DNA of 64,000 nt from Eumeta japonica (GCA_005406025.1 BGZK01000157.1:558001-622000); one strand, 5' to 3'. Shown: positions 34,121 through 46,623, counted from the stretch's first letter. Notes: generated by a model from the letters alone, not told the origin. Numbers and translations: made by a program.

Positions 34121-37100
34121 AAAATTTAATTATAAAAATTAAAATTCAATCGGAATGGCATTATAGACATGGATTTGGGTTAAATCTTAGTTTTTTTAAT
34201 AGGTAAGAATATAATAAAAAAATCAAAAATAAATAATTGTTAGCATATATGCCCACAAAAAACATATATACTCATAGAAAACTAACAACACTTGCAAAGA
34301 AAAATACTGTCGAGAAAGAACTATACAGTTTCATAATCTTTATAAAAAGCAAACTTATACGGATCAGGTAATTTGTGCAGATTGGGTACAAAAAGCATTG
34401 TTTATGTTCCTTTTGGTACTGGTCATTTATATAAACAATATTTAAAAAGTAATTACTATATCTGAAAATGGAACTCTTTGGCTTTTGAGAACCGTTTGTT
34501 CCATCTAACTGTGACGTCATTTTAATTATTGCGTGTCTTTATCATTATGGACTTAAGGCGTGTTAATTTTCGTACTATGATTTTCTACGATATTAAATGT
34601 AATTTGACAGCTCAGTAGAGCCTCACTCGCCTTCTAACTGCTTTTACCGTAAAAGCACCAAGCAAGACGACTATTTACAACTGATTTACAGAATTCAAGC
34701 GCGGTCGTATCAATCTCAGTGACCGATTTCATGATGGTCGCCGGTCCACCGCTGTGAAAAACAAGAACATCTATGCTGTGCGCCGTATGATCAAAACAGA
34801 CAGGCATGCCACCAACCATGACGTTTGGGAATCCTTAGGCATAGGCAACAGTCAAATACAAGTAATTTTAGATAAACGATTGTGTATGAAAAAAAACTGT
34901 GCTCGCGATGGATCCCATACAATTTGACTGAGCCTCAAAAAAACGGACCGCGTCACTTGGTACAATACCATGCTCACCAGATTCAATGAAGGGACAAGAA
35001 ATTTGTTGCAGAGCATATTAACAGGTTACAAAACATGGATATGTTGCTAAGACCCCAAAACAAAGCAGCAATCAACCGTATAGGTCTATCGCGGTGACCC
35101 GAAAGTAACCAAAGTGGCGCGCGAGCGTAGTGCCTCTAAGCGGATGATTGATTTTTTTTATTAAAACTGGACACGTGGTTACTGTTGCTTTGGAGAATTA
35201 TCTAAACGTGAATAGTGAACTGGTACACGACTATTTGTGTCATCCTGCACCGCAACAATGACAGTCCTCACAGGGTCAAACAGAAAAATACATTTTTGTA
35301 TGAGAGAAACGTAGATCTTATGATCAATCGTGCATATAGTTCAGATCTAGCGCAATGTGACTTTTTATTGTTCGCAAAAATTAAGGACCAATTACGCAGC
35401 TAACCATTTTCATTATCAAAAAAGTCTGTCGAAAAAAATGAAACAGATGTTTCCTGATGGCCTCCATCGGGAATGGCTTAATTGTTTTCAAAATTAGTTC
35501 ATTCGTATGAAAATGTTCATTTATGCTAATAGATTTTCCGTGTACTTATGTGTACATATGCGAAAATGCTAGCTAACTCCATGATGCTCTTTCGTCTAGT
35601 AATTTCTAACAAAGCAATAAGCATATCAATCAATTATTTTTTTAAGTAAAGTTTAAATTGTTACATCCTAAGCTCAATATTTTCTTAGAAATTCTTTCGT
35701 TTATCAGACTGGCCCACAAAATACTCGAATTTTGTAAGCTAGTTCTTTCCAAGTGGAGTTTTTAATTCATTCTTATTTATTGAATGAGCGTGATGAATAG
35801 CACTATTTTTATAAACATTTGAATATTTATGTGTACAAATATATCGTTTTAATAAATATACTGCAGTGCTATACTTATAATGTAGTCGACATTATGTACT
35901 TGATTTTGTTTCTAAGAGAAACGCATCAACTCTTGATTATTTTTTGTGATGTATTATTACAATTGATTTTCTATTTGACAAAAATTGCTTCTATATCAGC
36001 AGATTAACCCAATAGTAAAATGCTACAGAACATTATAATTTGAAAGTAACTAAGTAATAGAAAGTACACTGACCGTGTGGTTTCAATATTCGTATAGAGC
36101 CTAATCTTCTTAAACGTATAATTCTGACTTTTGTCGGACAATTTACTGTGATAAAGCTAAACTGCGGTCAATTTGAGTGAAGTACCACAGTGGGCCGTAT
36201 TGACTGATAAGAAACAACACTCTCACAGGATACGTGCTTGAAGTAGCAACTACTGCTGTTGCAATTCGTCCATCAGTGAGAGAGGTGGTGGTCCACTTCC
36301 CAATTTTCCTCCTTCATCAGCCCGATCCTTCCTCCATTAGATATCCTTTTTCTTGTCAATAAGCAACAACGTGCTAATGGGTTTCGAGCCCTAACTTTAA
36401 AAAGGTTTTAAATCAAACTGCAGATCAGAATTTTATTAACAAGGAACCTGAATACTGTATAGATGAAGCTCACCGGCTTTTACCTAAATGAACCGATAAA
36501 CGTCTGTAATTGTTAACTACTCAGCTGACGTGATGACCCAAAGTGCTTTTCGACTTTCAACCAACATTGGAGGAACTTATTGCTTTTAGCTCTGTGTGAT
36601 ATCTTACGGGTAGATAGTTTCAGTATTATCTTGATAAGCCTCACGTTTTTGGAAAGAATGTGTATTATATTTATTTTATAGCTTATAGCACATAATTTGT
36701 GTATTCTTAAGTAGTAATTATTTAAACCCTTTTTTATCCTATCGATTTTCAAAAGCAAAGAAGTTTAATTCGCATATATAAAATACAGGCTTACTCGATT
36801 CCTATGGCAGGTTCGTCAATCGTTCACGTAATTATAAAACAAATAGCCCCTTTTAGATTCGGAAGAACTTTTAATTACTACTTTGCTTTACGGTGGGAGT
36901 TTGGATATTCGTCTATTTGTAGGATGTGATTTTTTCCCCGATTAAAATAATTGAATTACTTTATTGAATTCACTAACTTTGGAAACACTCTAGCACACAA
37001 AATTAAGAATATAAGTTAATATAGACTACGCTATACGCGATTGGAATTTGGAATCTAAATGATACATTCTTAACGTTTTCAGTTTGTTATTTATATTTTT

Positions 37101-37742
37101 AAAATAAGACAGAATTAAATGTTTTTTTGATATGGGGCGAATTGTTATAAATGAACTGAAATGCAACCTCACAAACCATATCACATTTTCTAAATAGATA
37201 GTAATCAAGAGCATGGGAAGGGATTTACCAAATGATAGATTTGTAAACCGTCTCACATTCTTTGTTATTATGTTTTTATAATCCCTATGGTAACATATAC
37301 ACATGGTTTGTCTTTTTTTTATTTTGGAGTGACAGCTTTAAGAATGAAAACTTCATCGATACTTCAGTGCAGGTTTAAGGCCATTATAGACTGTAGTGTG
37401 TGTACTATTCGAATAGTTCTTAGTTTGAGTTGATAGTTTATAGTTTGAAATGCCATGGTAAATATACCGTAACCAGGACTCAAATCATGCACTTCCTGAT
37501 TCGAATAAAATGTTTTGGAATAGTCGGCTGTCACCGCTATAGTTGTGTATAAGAAAATACAATAAAATCTGTAGTATTTAAGGTACCGTAACATTGTTGC
37601 CCCAGGAGTGTTTAAGGTGTCCCTCGACGTTCAAAAAGTACAGACTTCTTCTTCCATAGCGTGTGATGGTAAAATTGCCCCACTTTAGATATTCAGGATT
37701 TATGTATTTAAAGCTAGGTCGTTCCGGGATCACTTCTAGAAT
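30007..37742 (-). CDS. DUF1091 family (MD-2-related lipid-recognition) secreted protein, three exons seen
   Basis: Exons on the minus strand at 37742-37587, 33730-33575 and 30177-30007 have canonical AG acceptors and GT donors and all join in phase 0. They give 160 residues plus a TGA stop. Full-length relatives run to about 180 residues including a signal peptide, so only the first exon is missing. Family hallmarks are an N-terminal beta-rich stretch (YLKWGNFTITRYG), FFERMSNEYRPSF, the Cys in WKICDG, and NMTCPYPA joined to GEYHLMNLTV at the last splice. N-glycosylation sequons (NFT, NVT, NMT, NLT, NIT) fit an extracellular protein. Drosophila CheB-type proteins of this family are implicated in chemosensation; that role is not shown here. 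Introns of 3.9 and 3.4 kb are transposon-rich. No stop or frameshift interrupts the exons, so the gene may be functional. Confidence 0.85.
31465..31830 (+). repeat. TATA-bearing repeat (inverted copy at 14.77-15.18 kb)
   Basis: Contains GGTATAAATGG and a 49-codon frame (31544-31693) with the same start as its counterpart. It ends near GGCGGCAGT. It lies in a DUF1091 intron, antisense to the gene, and could act as an antisense promoter if the TATA is active. Confidence 0.6.
32200..32380 (-). repeat. Weak gypsy-associated unit, reverse orientation
   Basis: Resembles 36190-36350 in the stretch GTGAAGTAGCAGCTACC...TTGCACTTCG...GTGAG. It is highly diverged and no coding is seen. Confidence 0.35.
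33575..33730 (-). CDS. DUF1091 gene, middle exon (52 codons)
   Basis: The acceptor GTTACAG precedes ATAGAATTCC; the donor is GCG/GTTTGT. It encodes IEFLFFERMSNEYRPSF through NMTCPYPA, with two of the family's cysteines. Confidence 0.88.
33875..34116 (+). repeat. Dispersed repeat with GTGC and TC microsatellite tail
   Basis: Similar to 3060-3310. The tail has GTGCGTGC units (34018-34048), then two pure TC arrays separated by GTGCGTGTACG. It lies in the DUF1091 intron. Confidence 0.75.
34640..35500 (+). mobile_element. mariner relic, mauritiana-type
   Basis: The reading frame is recoverable in pieces: EFKRGRINLSDRFHDGRRST, then HDVWESLGI, CARWIPYNLTEPQK, SILTGYKTWI and SSDLAQCDFLLFAKIKD. The order is that of a mariner transposase, DNA-binding part first. 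Of the catalytic DD34D residues, the first Asp (usually TGDESW) is Tyr, the second region reads LHRNNDSPH and the third (CDF) is kept. Several stops and deletions. It differs from the four-copy family in this window. Confidence 0.8.
35501..37586. other. DUF1091 intron remainder
   Basis: AT-rich. A reverse-orientation gypsy-associated unit lies at 36190-36350. The minus-strand frame ending at 37364 borders the first visible exon but cannot be joined to it in phase, so I do not include it. Nothing else is recognised. Confidence 0.5.
36190..36350 (-). repeat. Gypsy-associated unit, reverse orientation
   Basis: On the minus strand it matches the units at 4301 and 38254: GGAGGAA...GGGAAGTGGACCACC...CTCTCACTGATGG corresponds to their GGAGGAGAGGGGAGTGGGC and CTCTCACTCACTGG. 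Confidence 0.6.
37587..37742 (-). CDS. DUF1091 gene, first visible exon (52 codons)
   Basis: The acceptor ATTGCAG precedes ATTCTAGAAGTG (ILEVIPERPSFKYINPEYLK...); the donor is ACG/GTACCT. There is no ATG or signal peptide, so an upstream exon is required. It is not found in the 90 bp before the gypsy copy begins. Confidence 0.85.
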
Positions 37743-37799
37743 CTGCAATGAGAACAGAACATAAAATTTAATCGGTGGGGCACAATCTCATTAATATGA

Positions 37800-40700
37800 T
37801 CCTTTTGAATAAAACAAAACTTCTGAAAGAGCTTTTTCGTCAACTGAAGGAACAAATTCTAGAATAGGCTCTGGAACAGGCTCGTCGTTTGGAAGAATTA
37901 AAGAATGAACAGGGTCGGCTCCAAACAGGGATAAGCATGACTCTCAAGAATATACAGGTTGAGTAGAAGCAGGATATAACATAACGATGTTCATGATCGG
38001 CAAGATTAAAATAAGACAATATCAAGATCAAAGGGCACACAAGTATTTTATACAAGTCTCAGAAAGGGTAAGCCAGCTAGAATATTCAATTTCGAGGGGA
38101 AACCTTGTAGCTGATGTTGCCAAACAAGGTTCTTCTGCTGGAGAAGTCAAGGCGTTTCAATTATTTTGAAGTATATTCAAGGGGCAAGTGAACGATTAGA
38201 GAGTTGACCTCCACAACTACTGCTCATGAACACTCGCAATCCTAGACTAGTAATAAATGTGCTGCGAGCCTCTTAAGGAGCTTTTAGATGTCTCACTGAG
38301 AGGAGATCGGGACAATGGAGGAAGAGAGGGGAGTGGGCCACCGAAACTCTCACTCACTGGACAAAATATAATAACGTATGATGCTAATTCAAGTCCATAA
38401 TATGTGAAAAAACGGCATTTTATTTGATAAAACCTTATTACAATTGGGTTGTAATGAGGTTTAAATTGTAGCTTAAGGCGGTCTCGAGAGCAAATGGTTC
38501 AAAACAAAAACGGTCTCAGACTGCAATGACTTTGGCCCTTACTGATAGCGTGCACACGTTTCTGGCTACATTGGGAGAGTAAGTAATATACGAGCGAATA
38601 ATGGAAGCATTAAAAGCTGGGTATGGCATCGATTGCCTACCATGCTTAGCTTAAAGATATAGGCCAGTGCTACAATGAATCTTTGTAAAAGAGGGCTACT
38701 GAATATGAAATGTTGCTACGTAAGGCGTATTTGTCAGCGACGCAAAGTTGTTAACATCTCGCTTACGGACATAATTTTAGCGATGGAATCTGAAATTTTC
38801 GTGGCAGTTTGTCTACAGCATCCTACAGTTCTTTAAGTATACAATGACCCTGGTACTCAAAATCGAAGCAATTCAACACAAACATCATTCTTAAGTAATT
38901 TGAAAAATTTCAATTCAAAAACAGAATAATTGGAATATGTATCGTGCTCGTTTCTACTAATGCTCCACACTGGGCCATTTTCGAGCAAACTGTCAAAGAC
39001 ACAAAAGAAGAAAGGTGAACGACTATTCGGCTAAATCTGTTACACAGAATTTAACCTCCCTGGAATAAGATGAAAACGAGTAATACTGCGGGACAAGTGC
39101 TGGCTGATGGTCATAAATTCTCAACTATTGTAATAATTGCAGAAGCTTATAACACTTATAACATGAACTGTTTAGTAATCAATGGAGGAGTTAATTAAAT
39201 GTTGTGTCATTTTGTGTTCGATATGGGCGCCTTCCGTACCATTGTATACCAGTTTGCAAAACATTTTAAGGAACGTAGACAAGAGCCACCTCGGCACATT
39301 CACCTTTTAACGCCTGCTAGGCAGCATATATTAGTGCAAGGTGAACAAAGGATTGCTATAAATTTAAGAGACAGAGAATACGAGCGTGATTGGTGAATCC
39401 AAGTCTTATATAGCCTTAATGTATATCTAGTATTTGATTATATATGTGTACACGTGTAATCGTCTAGTCAATTTATCAAACAATCAGTTTAATAAAGTTA
39501 TGTAGCGCAGAACAATCTGGCTTTAAATCGGAAACAGAAGTTCAACTCTTACAGGGTTCACGATTTGAACATACATTTTATCGGATTGTCATGAAACTTC
39601 ACGGGCTGATGTTTCCTTTTTTCATGCGCTTCACGCTCTACGAAAAATAGAGCTGAGTGTTCTCTTCTTGCGCTTACAGCGTAAGAGAGTTTCCCACTCG
39701 ATCGCTACGTTTTATCAAAATTAGTCTGCAATAGCGACCATTAGGTATATAGAGCGACCCCAGTCTAGCTCTGTTGTATTTTGGGGTCCGGCAACAAATT
39801 TTTGCGCGGCTGTGTAAATTGCATTATTCGTTCCGAAGTCTCTCTAATCAGTATGATAATAAAATATAGACAAAATTTTTTTATGTGTTCAATATTAATT
39901 ATAAAGAAAGAGAATATTTAATTTTCTGAGTTTTCTAGAGTTTCGGTAACATTGAAAATGTATGTACAAAATAAAGTCATATTCTCGATAGCTCTTAAGC
40001 ATTGCAACCTCTGAATAAACGTCTTTTGCACTAGGGCTATTAACGTAGAAGCTCAGTATGAGACTATCTACATTACAGTCAAATCAGACATTAAATCAGC
40101 AAACTATAAGTCAGTATTAACTCAGGTCTCAAATGGGACGAATAATATCGAATAAAATATCAATGTCAATCAAATCAATCAACCCTACGATCAAATTTCT
40201 TAAGAGCGCTAAAGCACTCCGATTCGTTCATACATGTTTTTGTATTCCAACCCGAGAATTTCACAACCGCAGCCGTATGGTCTTCTCTACAATCGTTTTC
40301 GTTAGACAAATGCCGCTTTCTCTCTTTTTTTTTGTTGAGATACTGACGCAAAAGTGCACACATTGCCCTTCGTAACATTCATGTAAAGACACATATACAC
40401 GAAACTTAATTTAAACTTACAAAATAAATACATACAAAATAGTATTCAAATTAACGTCATGAATTGAAATAATAAATTTTAATAAAATTAAAATTTCACC
40501 TAATTCAATTCATAAGGTCAACCATAATCACATCCAATAATACAACTTATAATATTGTCTATAAATTGTCCCTCTATCAAGATGTGAACAAAATATTATA
40601 ACACAATTCGTGTAGTGAAATGTATGCAAACTTATAATAAAATCTCAAATTTCATACTTTCGGACAACCAAATCCGAGCCAAAATCTTACAGCATAAGAT

Positions 40701-41830
40701 ATATCGTGTAGGTTCCCTTTATTTTTTTAATAGATGGTCAAGCGTGCCTTCAAACATCGACACATGTCCACGACAATTTACGTGAACCAAAACGCGTCGT
40801 TCTTATAATGATTTTTTTTTAATTTCCTTTAATTTTATATACTTATCCAGAAATGAGTTAGTCGAACTAAAGACGCCCTAAACAAAATACTGTTTTTTTA
40901 TTATTTCCAACGGCATAAGCTGGTCAAAAGGAATGAAGAATTCGTAATATAGTTTAGCCTTTTTGTATTTGTAGATCCAAGAATCCGTTTCATTGGATTT
41001 TATGAGAAAACAAAACTGTGAAGATAATATAAAACGTAGAGTCTTGAAATGTACAGTTATAGAGATTTTCATGAAAAAAAAAACAGGACACATTTCTTGA
41101 AAGAAGAAGACAATTTTATCGGCTAATTCAGAAACTTTGGTAAATGTTGAGTCACTAAAAGAATTGCTTGTGCTCAAGTAGGATCAAGCGGAGAATGGTG
41201 TAAAAAGACCGCAGAACAGGAATAGAGTTATACAATGTGCTAAAGGGTGGCCGTAAATGTCCCTGGTCCTTTTTCTGTAACCAATCATGGGAACAAGTAT
41301 ATCTTTATTGACCACTTCATGAAATGGCTGGAAATATTCGCTATGCCAAATCAGGAGGCAATAACGATAGCGAAAAACCTCGTCAATGAGGTGTCCTGGT
41401 GATTTGGAATCCCCTAGGAAATTCGTACCGACGAAGGTAAGAATTTGAATTCCAGTTTTTTTAGAAAATTTGTCGAATTCGTCCATCAGAAGAAATGAAT
41501 ACCCATAATCTCAGTGGATGGTATTCTCCCAGACGTGCAACAATGCGTAACCGACTACCGAAGCGAATTGATGACGTCCATCATTTTTTTGTGAAAATGA
41601 ATTACCATGTGACCAGAAAATTAAGATGATAATCGACTCACATGACGATCATGATTTGATGAAGGAGAAATGGATGACATAACTCTACCGGATGTATGGG
41701 TAAGTTAAGAGAAATAGTAGGGACTTTGTAGAAGGGTCTGGTGGATTAACGACATCACGTATGGTATATAGCGTAGCCCAAAGGGAACTAAGAAGATTGT
41801 TCATGTAGATCGGTTAGCTTAATATTCCAT
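37800..41830 (+). mobile_element. Degenerate Ty3/gypsy element (copy III)
   Basis: The order is a glutamine/leucine-rich gag start (ELFRQLKEQILE, 37825), the matrix-like part (38020-38170), the gypsy-associated unit (38254-38420), capsid remnants (38590-38830), a zinc knuckle (LGHFRANCQRHK, about 38970-39010), and an aspartic protease remnant at 39199-39396 (FDMGAFRTIV for the usual DTGA; VQGEQRIAINL). The 1.4 kb AT-rich repeat follows (39605-40975), then integrase (41260-41480) and its C-terminus to 41830. The TTAA at 38751-38754 is the empty counterpart of the piggyBac target in copy IV. Confidence 0.78.
39605..40975 (+). repeat. 1.4 kb AT-rich repeat inside gypsy copy III
   Basis: Counterpart of 340-1886; it lacks the 1671-1727 hairpin. 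It separates protease and integrase remnants. Copies II and IV pass directly from protease to the stretch before integrase without it, so it looks like an insertion relative to them. Confidence 0.6.
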
Positions 41831-43204
41831 AAGAGACGTACATAGAATGCATTCGTCTCAAGAAGGTAAGAAGGCAAGAAGGTAAAAAATCGCTGAATAA
41901 ATAAAAAATAGAAATAATCTCTAAAGAAGTATTTGAGAATAGATAAAGTGTACATAACTTTTCTCCCTCGGCTCTGCATTTCCTTCTGTCGCCTACACCT
42001 ACGCGAGTTTAGATTTTAATATCCCAAACCAAATAAAACCTAAAAAGGTTTGAATAATCCATAAGCAATATATCTTGTTGATGATTGTGTTCACAAATCA
42101 AATGAGATCAAATGAAACTGTTAAAACGGTTCCGCAGTGAGATATTGTTTTTAATGTTATTGAATATTTAATCAAATATTGAATATTTAATTAATTAAAT
42201 AGCAAAAGGTATGTAACTATATACATTCTGCTTTTCAATATGATTTCATTTGACTTTCAACAATTAAAATTAGTTATTATTTTTATATAAGTTATATAAA
42301 TTAATTGAATAAGTACTTTGATCTCATACCAAGTATTTTTTATATGTGCTTCAAATACCAAACACATGTACTGATACAATACTGAACTTAAATATCACCA
42401 TACTAAAATTCATCACATAACGTATAATGAAGGTTTTTTTTTTAATTTAGAAACCTAGACTATAAAGTTATCTTTCTGTACATAATCCTTTTGTGTATTA
42501 GTCACTAAGCTCACGTTAAATGGTTGGATCGATATTCATGAAATTGTTTGCGTGTATAAGTAGGTCTCTGCGCGGATTAGATTTACAACGGGAACTGCTA
42601 GAATGTGCTGCGATTGGATTCTACGATTTTATTTATTATTTCAATATTACAAAGTTTTATTTTTCGCATATCAGAACATATAACCCCAAAATTTAACGTC
42701 CCTCCATTATTATGAACGGTCAGTTATGCATTTTAATATTTTTAAAATGATTAGTGACCGTTAGAGTCTTCAGAGACATTCATGAATAATAACCTTATGA
42801 GAATCATTCATAGTTATGTGTTTGTAATAGAAGGGTTTATGTACCATAAGTGGTACTGATGACAAATTCTGTGATATTTGAGGTACGTGAACACATGCGA
42901 CAGTTATTTATATAGTAGTTCTGCACTGTTTTGACTTTTATATTTCTGTTTCCTGTTTTTCAAAGAATATGAAATAGTAAATTCTGCAATGGCCGTCGAA
43001 AAATTGCATTATATTTTTTTAATTTGCTTTGGAAAGTAGCAAATCACGTAATGACGGAACATAAAAATTGAAATGTTGAACTCAATGTTAAATGTCACTT
43101 AGTATAACAGTTTATCCAAAAGGTGCTTGTCGAATTCGATAATAGCAATCAAGTAAATGTTCGGGCAAGATAACATACCGTGTCCGCAAATATCATACAA
43201 TATA
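41831..43204 (+). repeat. AT-rich block B
   Basis: Counterpart of block A without the Helitron or the MITE-like element. It is more diverged from A and C than those are from each other. No coding is seen. Confidence 0.75.
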
Positions 43205-44338
43205 AGGTCGGGAAACGTTTATGATCAAAAAACTGCGACAAGTACTTTTGACTTTACACTTTTAATGTTAACCTAACACTATATAGAGAATTCTAAAGAA
43301 ACAAAAACTGGTGAAAATCTGAGGGTGCAAAGTCCAGGCTACATGGTCGATGTGTAAACACTTCCCAACTAAACTCTCTCAGTATTTTTTGAGTAGCTAA
43401 AAATGTGTGTGGTCTGGTGTTATCATGGTGAAAAACCGAAGCCTTTCTGTTGATTAATTACGTGCCTTTTTTCTCTACTTCTTACTTTAGTATCATCAAC
43501 TTTTGACAGTAAAGATTCGAACTGTTTGATTTCCCTTTCGGTAAAAGATCATAAAGAATAATGCCCTTCTAATTCCACCACACAGATAGCGTCAACTTAT
43601 TGCCAGTTGATTCGAGTTTCACAATAATCTTTGGAGATTGCTTGCTTTTTGATCATGATCTTTTTCGTACTTTCTTGTCAGAGGTAATTAATTTTTCGTC
43701 ACCAGTGATCAGTCTTTCCTAAAACGGTTCGGCTTCATTAATTTTTAATAAAAAATGGTAAATGAGTACACGATTCACTAGATTTCTTTCATTGAGCTTG
43801 TGTGGTGCCAAAGTATTGAGCTTTTTTTGTACATTCATTTTATATCAAATGGGTCAAAATGTATTGTGGTCAATGTCCAGCTCTTCAGCTTCGTTTTAGA
43901 GACTAATAAGCCAGCGATGCTCTACTTTTTCTTAAATAGCATCATAAACTCGATGTCAAGTCGTAACAGATCGACTAGAGCGAGGTTCATTTTTGACATC
44001 AAAATTAACGGACTAAGAACGCTTGACCCAGTTTTGTGCTACTGTCACCGACATTACATTAAACGTGATACATTTTTCGTAGTTTGTGACACATTTTTCC
44101 TTTTTTTGTAATAAAACTTCAAAGTTTATCAAATTTCTACGTTGTATTCACTAATTTTGGTGGACAGAAAAATAAAGGATAAATGGTGAAACACCGTTTT
44201 TACTTTTTATATTACTTTTTTTTTAAATATCATTTATTTAATGGTATCAAAACAAGTCTCATACGAACAACACAACCAAAGAGATTTTACTGAAGCCTTT
44301 TACATATGAAATACAAAAAAACCTTTTTTCCGACCAAA
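43205..44338 (-). mobile_element. mariner relic B
   Basis: TA-flanked. The end sequence AGGTCGGGAAACG matches copy A. Transposase remnants on the minus strand are shorter and more broken than in A or D, with an insertion of about 60 bp near 43440 relative to A. Confidence 0.75.
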
Positions 44339-45370
44339 TATCATCAAATATTCGTCATTGTTCCGTTTACATTTTAAAATCAAATTTGATTACTTTTTAT
44401 GATACACAGGATCATTTAGTAAGTCAAAAACTTAAACAAATTTCTCTTAGAAACCAGATATCACAATACTTACACATATTACTTGGGTTAAAAAGCACAG
44501 CAAGATTAAACCTAAGCTCTTCATAGCCCCTTCGCTGTGAACGAAACACTGACACTAGTAAAATTCACTGAGTATCTACTTTTAATACGGCGCAACAGAT
44601 ACGGACTTGATTGGAGTCGTCCTGTAATTATGCGGAGTTGAATAGATTGCAGTCGTTATATAAAAATGCGAGTTTGAGCTAGATTACCGTCCTCATGTAA
44701 TTATGCAGAACGTGTGATTCTAGTTAAAAACATGTACTTATAATAATGTGAATAATTTTAGGGTTCTAAACGCGAGGTCGAAAATCATCTCCTAGCCCAG
44801 TTTTGTAGATTAAAAGATACAATAAGATAAAAATTTACATCAATATCGAAACCGCAAACTTAGTGTATTATAATCACTTTCATTTACAGTGACTTGTGCA
44901 ACCTATTTAAAAGCTGTATTTATGGTACACAAAACAGACGTTAATGCCATTTATAATCTGACTTAATCTGATTGTTACTCTTTCAGACAGACGCCCAGTA
45001 TAATTAGCTTTCGAGCCTCTCAATAAAAAAAGAAACGAGGACAGAGATCAGTGGATCTAGAATAAAAAAATCGAAAAACAAATCAGGCTATGAGGTTAAA
45101 CGCAGCCAGCTTAGGATAGTAATGCAGATACTTTAAAATATTTTATCTATTATAATTAGTAAAAGGAACAATGTAAGGAAACGAAGAAGCTCGGTCATGT
45201 GGGCTCTTTTCTCCGGTCCAGGTCAGACTATGCATTTGATGGCACCTTTGAAACGTTTTCATTCTATCGTTTTTTCTAAAGTTTCTTCGACAAAAATGAA
45301 TGTAAAAAAAATTCATGTCGCTTACAAAAAGCTTGAATTCCAGACGTACAGAGAAAGTTGACAGGTACAC

Positions 45371-45472
45371 CTGCGAGACATGAAAGATGAAAGAGAAATG
45401 AATACTGCTTATAAACAAATATAACATATACGTAAATAAAAAATACACTCCATATAAAGTTACGTTATTCAA
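45371..45472 (-). CDS. Candidate signal-peptide exon for the DUF1091 gene
   Basis: The ATG at 45472 opens 34 codons (MNNVTLYGVYFLFTYMLYLF, then ISSIHFSFIFHVSQ) ending in CAG/GTGTAC in phase 0, which is the phase the first visible DUF1091 exon needs. The hydrophobic run would suit a signal peptide. It lies 7.6 kb upstream, across gypsy copy III and mariner B. AT-rich DNA yields such peptides by chance, so this is only a candidate. Confidence 0.22.
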
Positions 45473-46264
45473 TGATGGAGATATAACGCTTACTGCCTTA
45501 ATATAAATAGACCATATAGACAGAACTATAAGAATTTTTTTGCTAACATGGTGACATACTGATATTATTTAAGTAAAAGATTATTTTATAATGTTATTTT
45601 CATATTTTCGGTTCGTATGTTTCATAAAATTTTATTCACAAAGTGTTTGTCAAGTTAGAATGGCTTAACCTATTTGTACTTAGTTAAAAAATAATGTCAA
45701 ATTAATTTTGAACGCAACATATTACGTAAATATTTTTAACATTAAACTTACAATATAATGTTATTTTGTTTCACAAAAAATTATGTATGTAATCTCGTAA
45801 TATTGTGTACGAATATTTAACAAGACACCTTAATTTTATACAAATTTGCTTTTATTTCATTTCAACATAATTTAGAATTAGTTTTATGAAAAAATAACGT
45901 TGGTTAAATCAGTGTAATAAAAATTTAGTCTTTGACATTTCTTTTAGTCAATGTAACGTTTCGTACTGGTTATTGATACTAAATACTGTTTGTTATGTTT
46001 GTCATGGGAAGTGTTTTGTGTATTTTACAAAATACAAACCTTAAATTAATTAAAATTAATTTTGTTTTTTCAGTGCACTGTCTCCTCTTTCCGCTACTTC
46101 CCACTTCGAGCTATGGCGGCTTATCGTTACTAGGTTGTGAGGTTGATGGCATCTAACTCTCTTGCAAGTCAATATTAAACTTTTTTAACTGTTTTTCATT
46201 ATTTTATGTATTTTATATTCTATATGATTTAATACTTTTGTCTCCATCAGCTCCGGTCCGCTGT

Positions 46265-46325
46265 GGTCACTCTCATTGAATAAACTTGTTACATCATGCA
46301 ACAAGTTCATTCAATGAGAGTGACC
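46265..46325. repeat. 26 bp inverted repeat (hairpin, 9 nt loop)
   Basis: The arm beginning GGTCACTCTCATTGAAT (46265-46290) is repeated inverted at 46300-46325 with one mismatch, around ACATCATGC. On the minus strand, the right arm is the end of a 35-codon frame (46396-46289) that contains RHIQERTKSEARRQLGGN, so the hairpin may come from a small inverted duplication of that relic. Confidence 0.9.
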
Positions 46326-46586
46326 AAGTTATTGCCTCCAAGCTGACGACGGGCTTCGCTTTTAGTACGCTCTTGAATATGCCGTAACATGAAGTCGTCA
46401 ATGATAAGCTCCATGCTGATAAAATGCTACCTTTGAAATACCTTTTTCAAAACGAAGTGAGTCAGCCTTCTTCTGTCAAACCTTTTTTTCCTAGACGGCG
46501 ACTAGGTTGATCCGAAGCTGATAAATTACCCGGTATTCAAAGTATCTGAATACAAAATGTGTCTCTCTTTTTTCAAAAATGATATT

Positions 46587-46623
46587 GCGGTCATTTGACC
46601 GCTTTGAGTCGTTCTAGTGTTAA
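46587..46623 (-). mobile_element. piggyBac-like terminus next to TTAA
   Basis: Reading inward on the minus strand: TTAA (46623-46620), CACTAGAACGACTCAAA, then GCGGTCAAATGACCGC with 7 bp inverted arms. TTAA followed by a short terminal sequence and a palindromic subterminal repeat is the layout of the piggyBac at 49.3 kb. The other end was not found, so this may be a truncated element or MITE. Confidence 0.5.

Noticed and set aside
37364..37594. Minus-strand frame next to the first DUF1091 exon, starting with a hydrophobic peptide
   Set aside because: It looks like a signal peptide or second exon, but it cannot join the exon at 37742-37587 in phase. The direct splice to 33730 gives a better family match.
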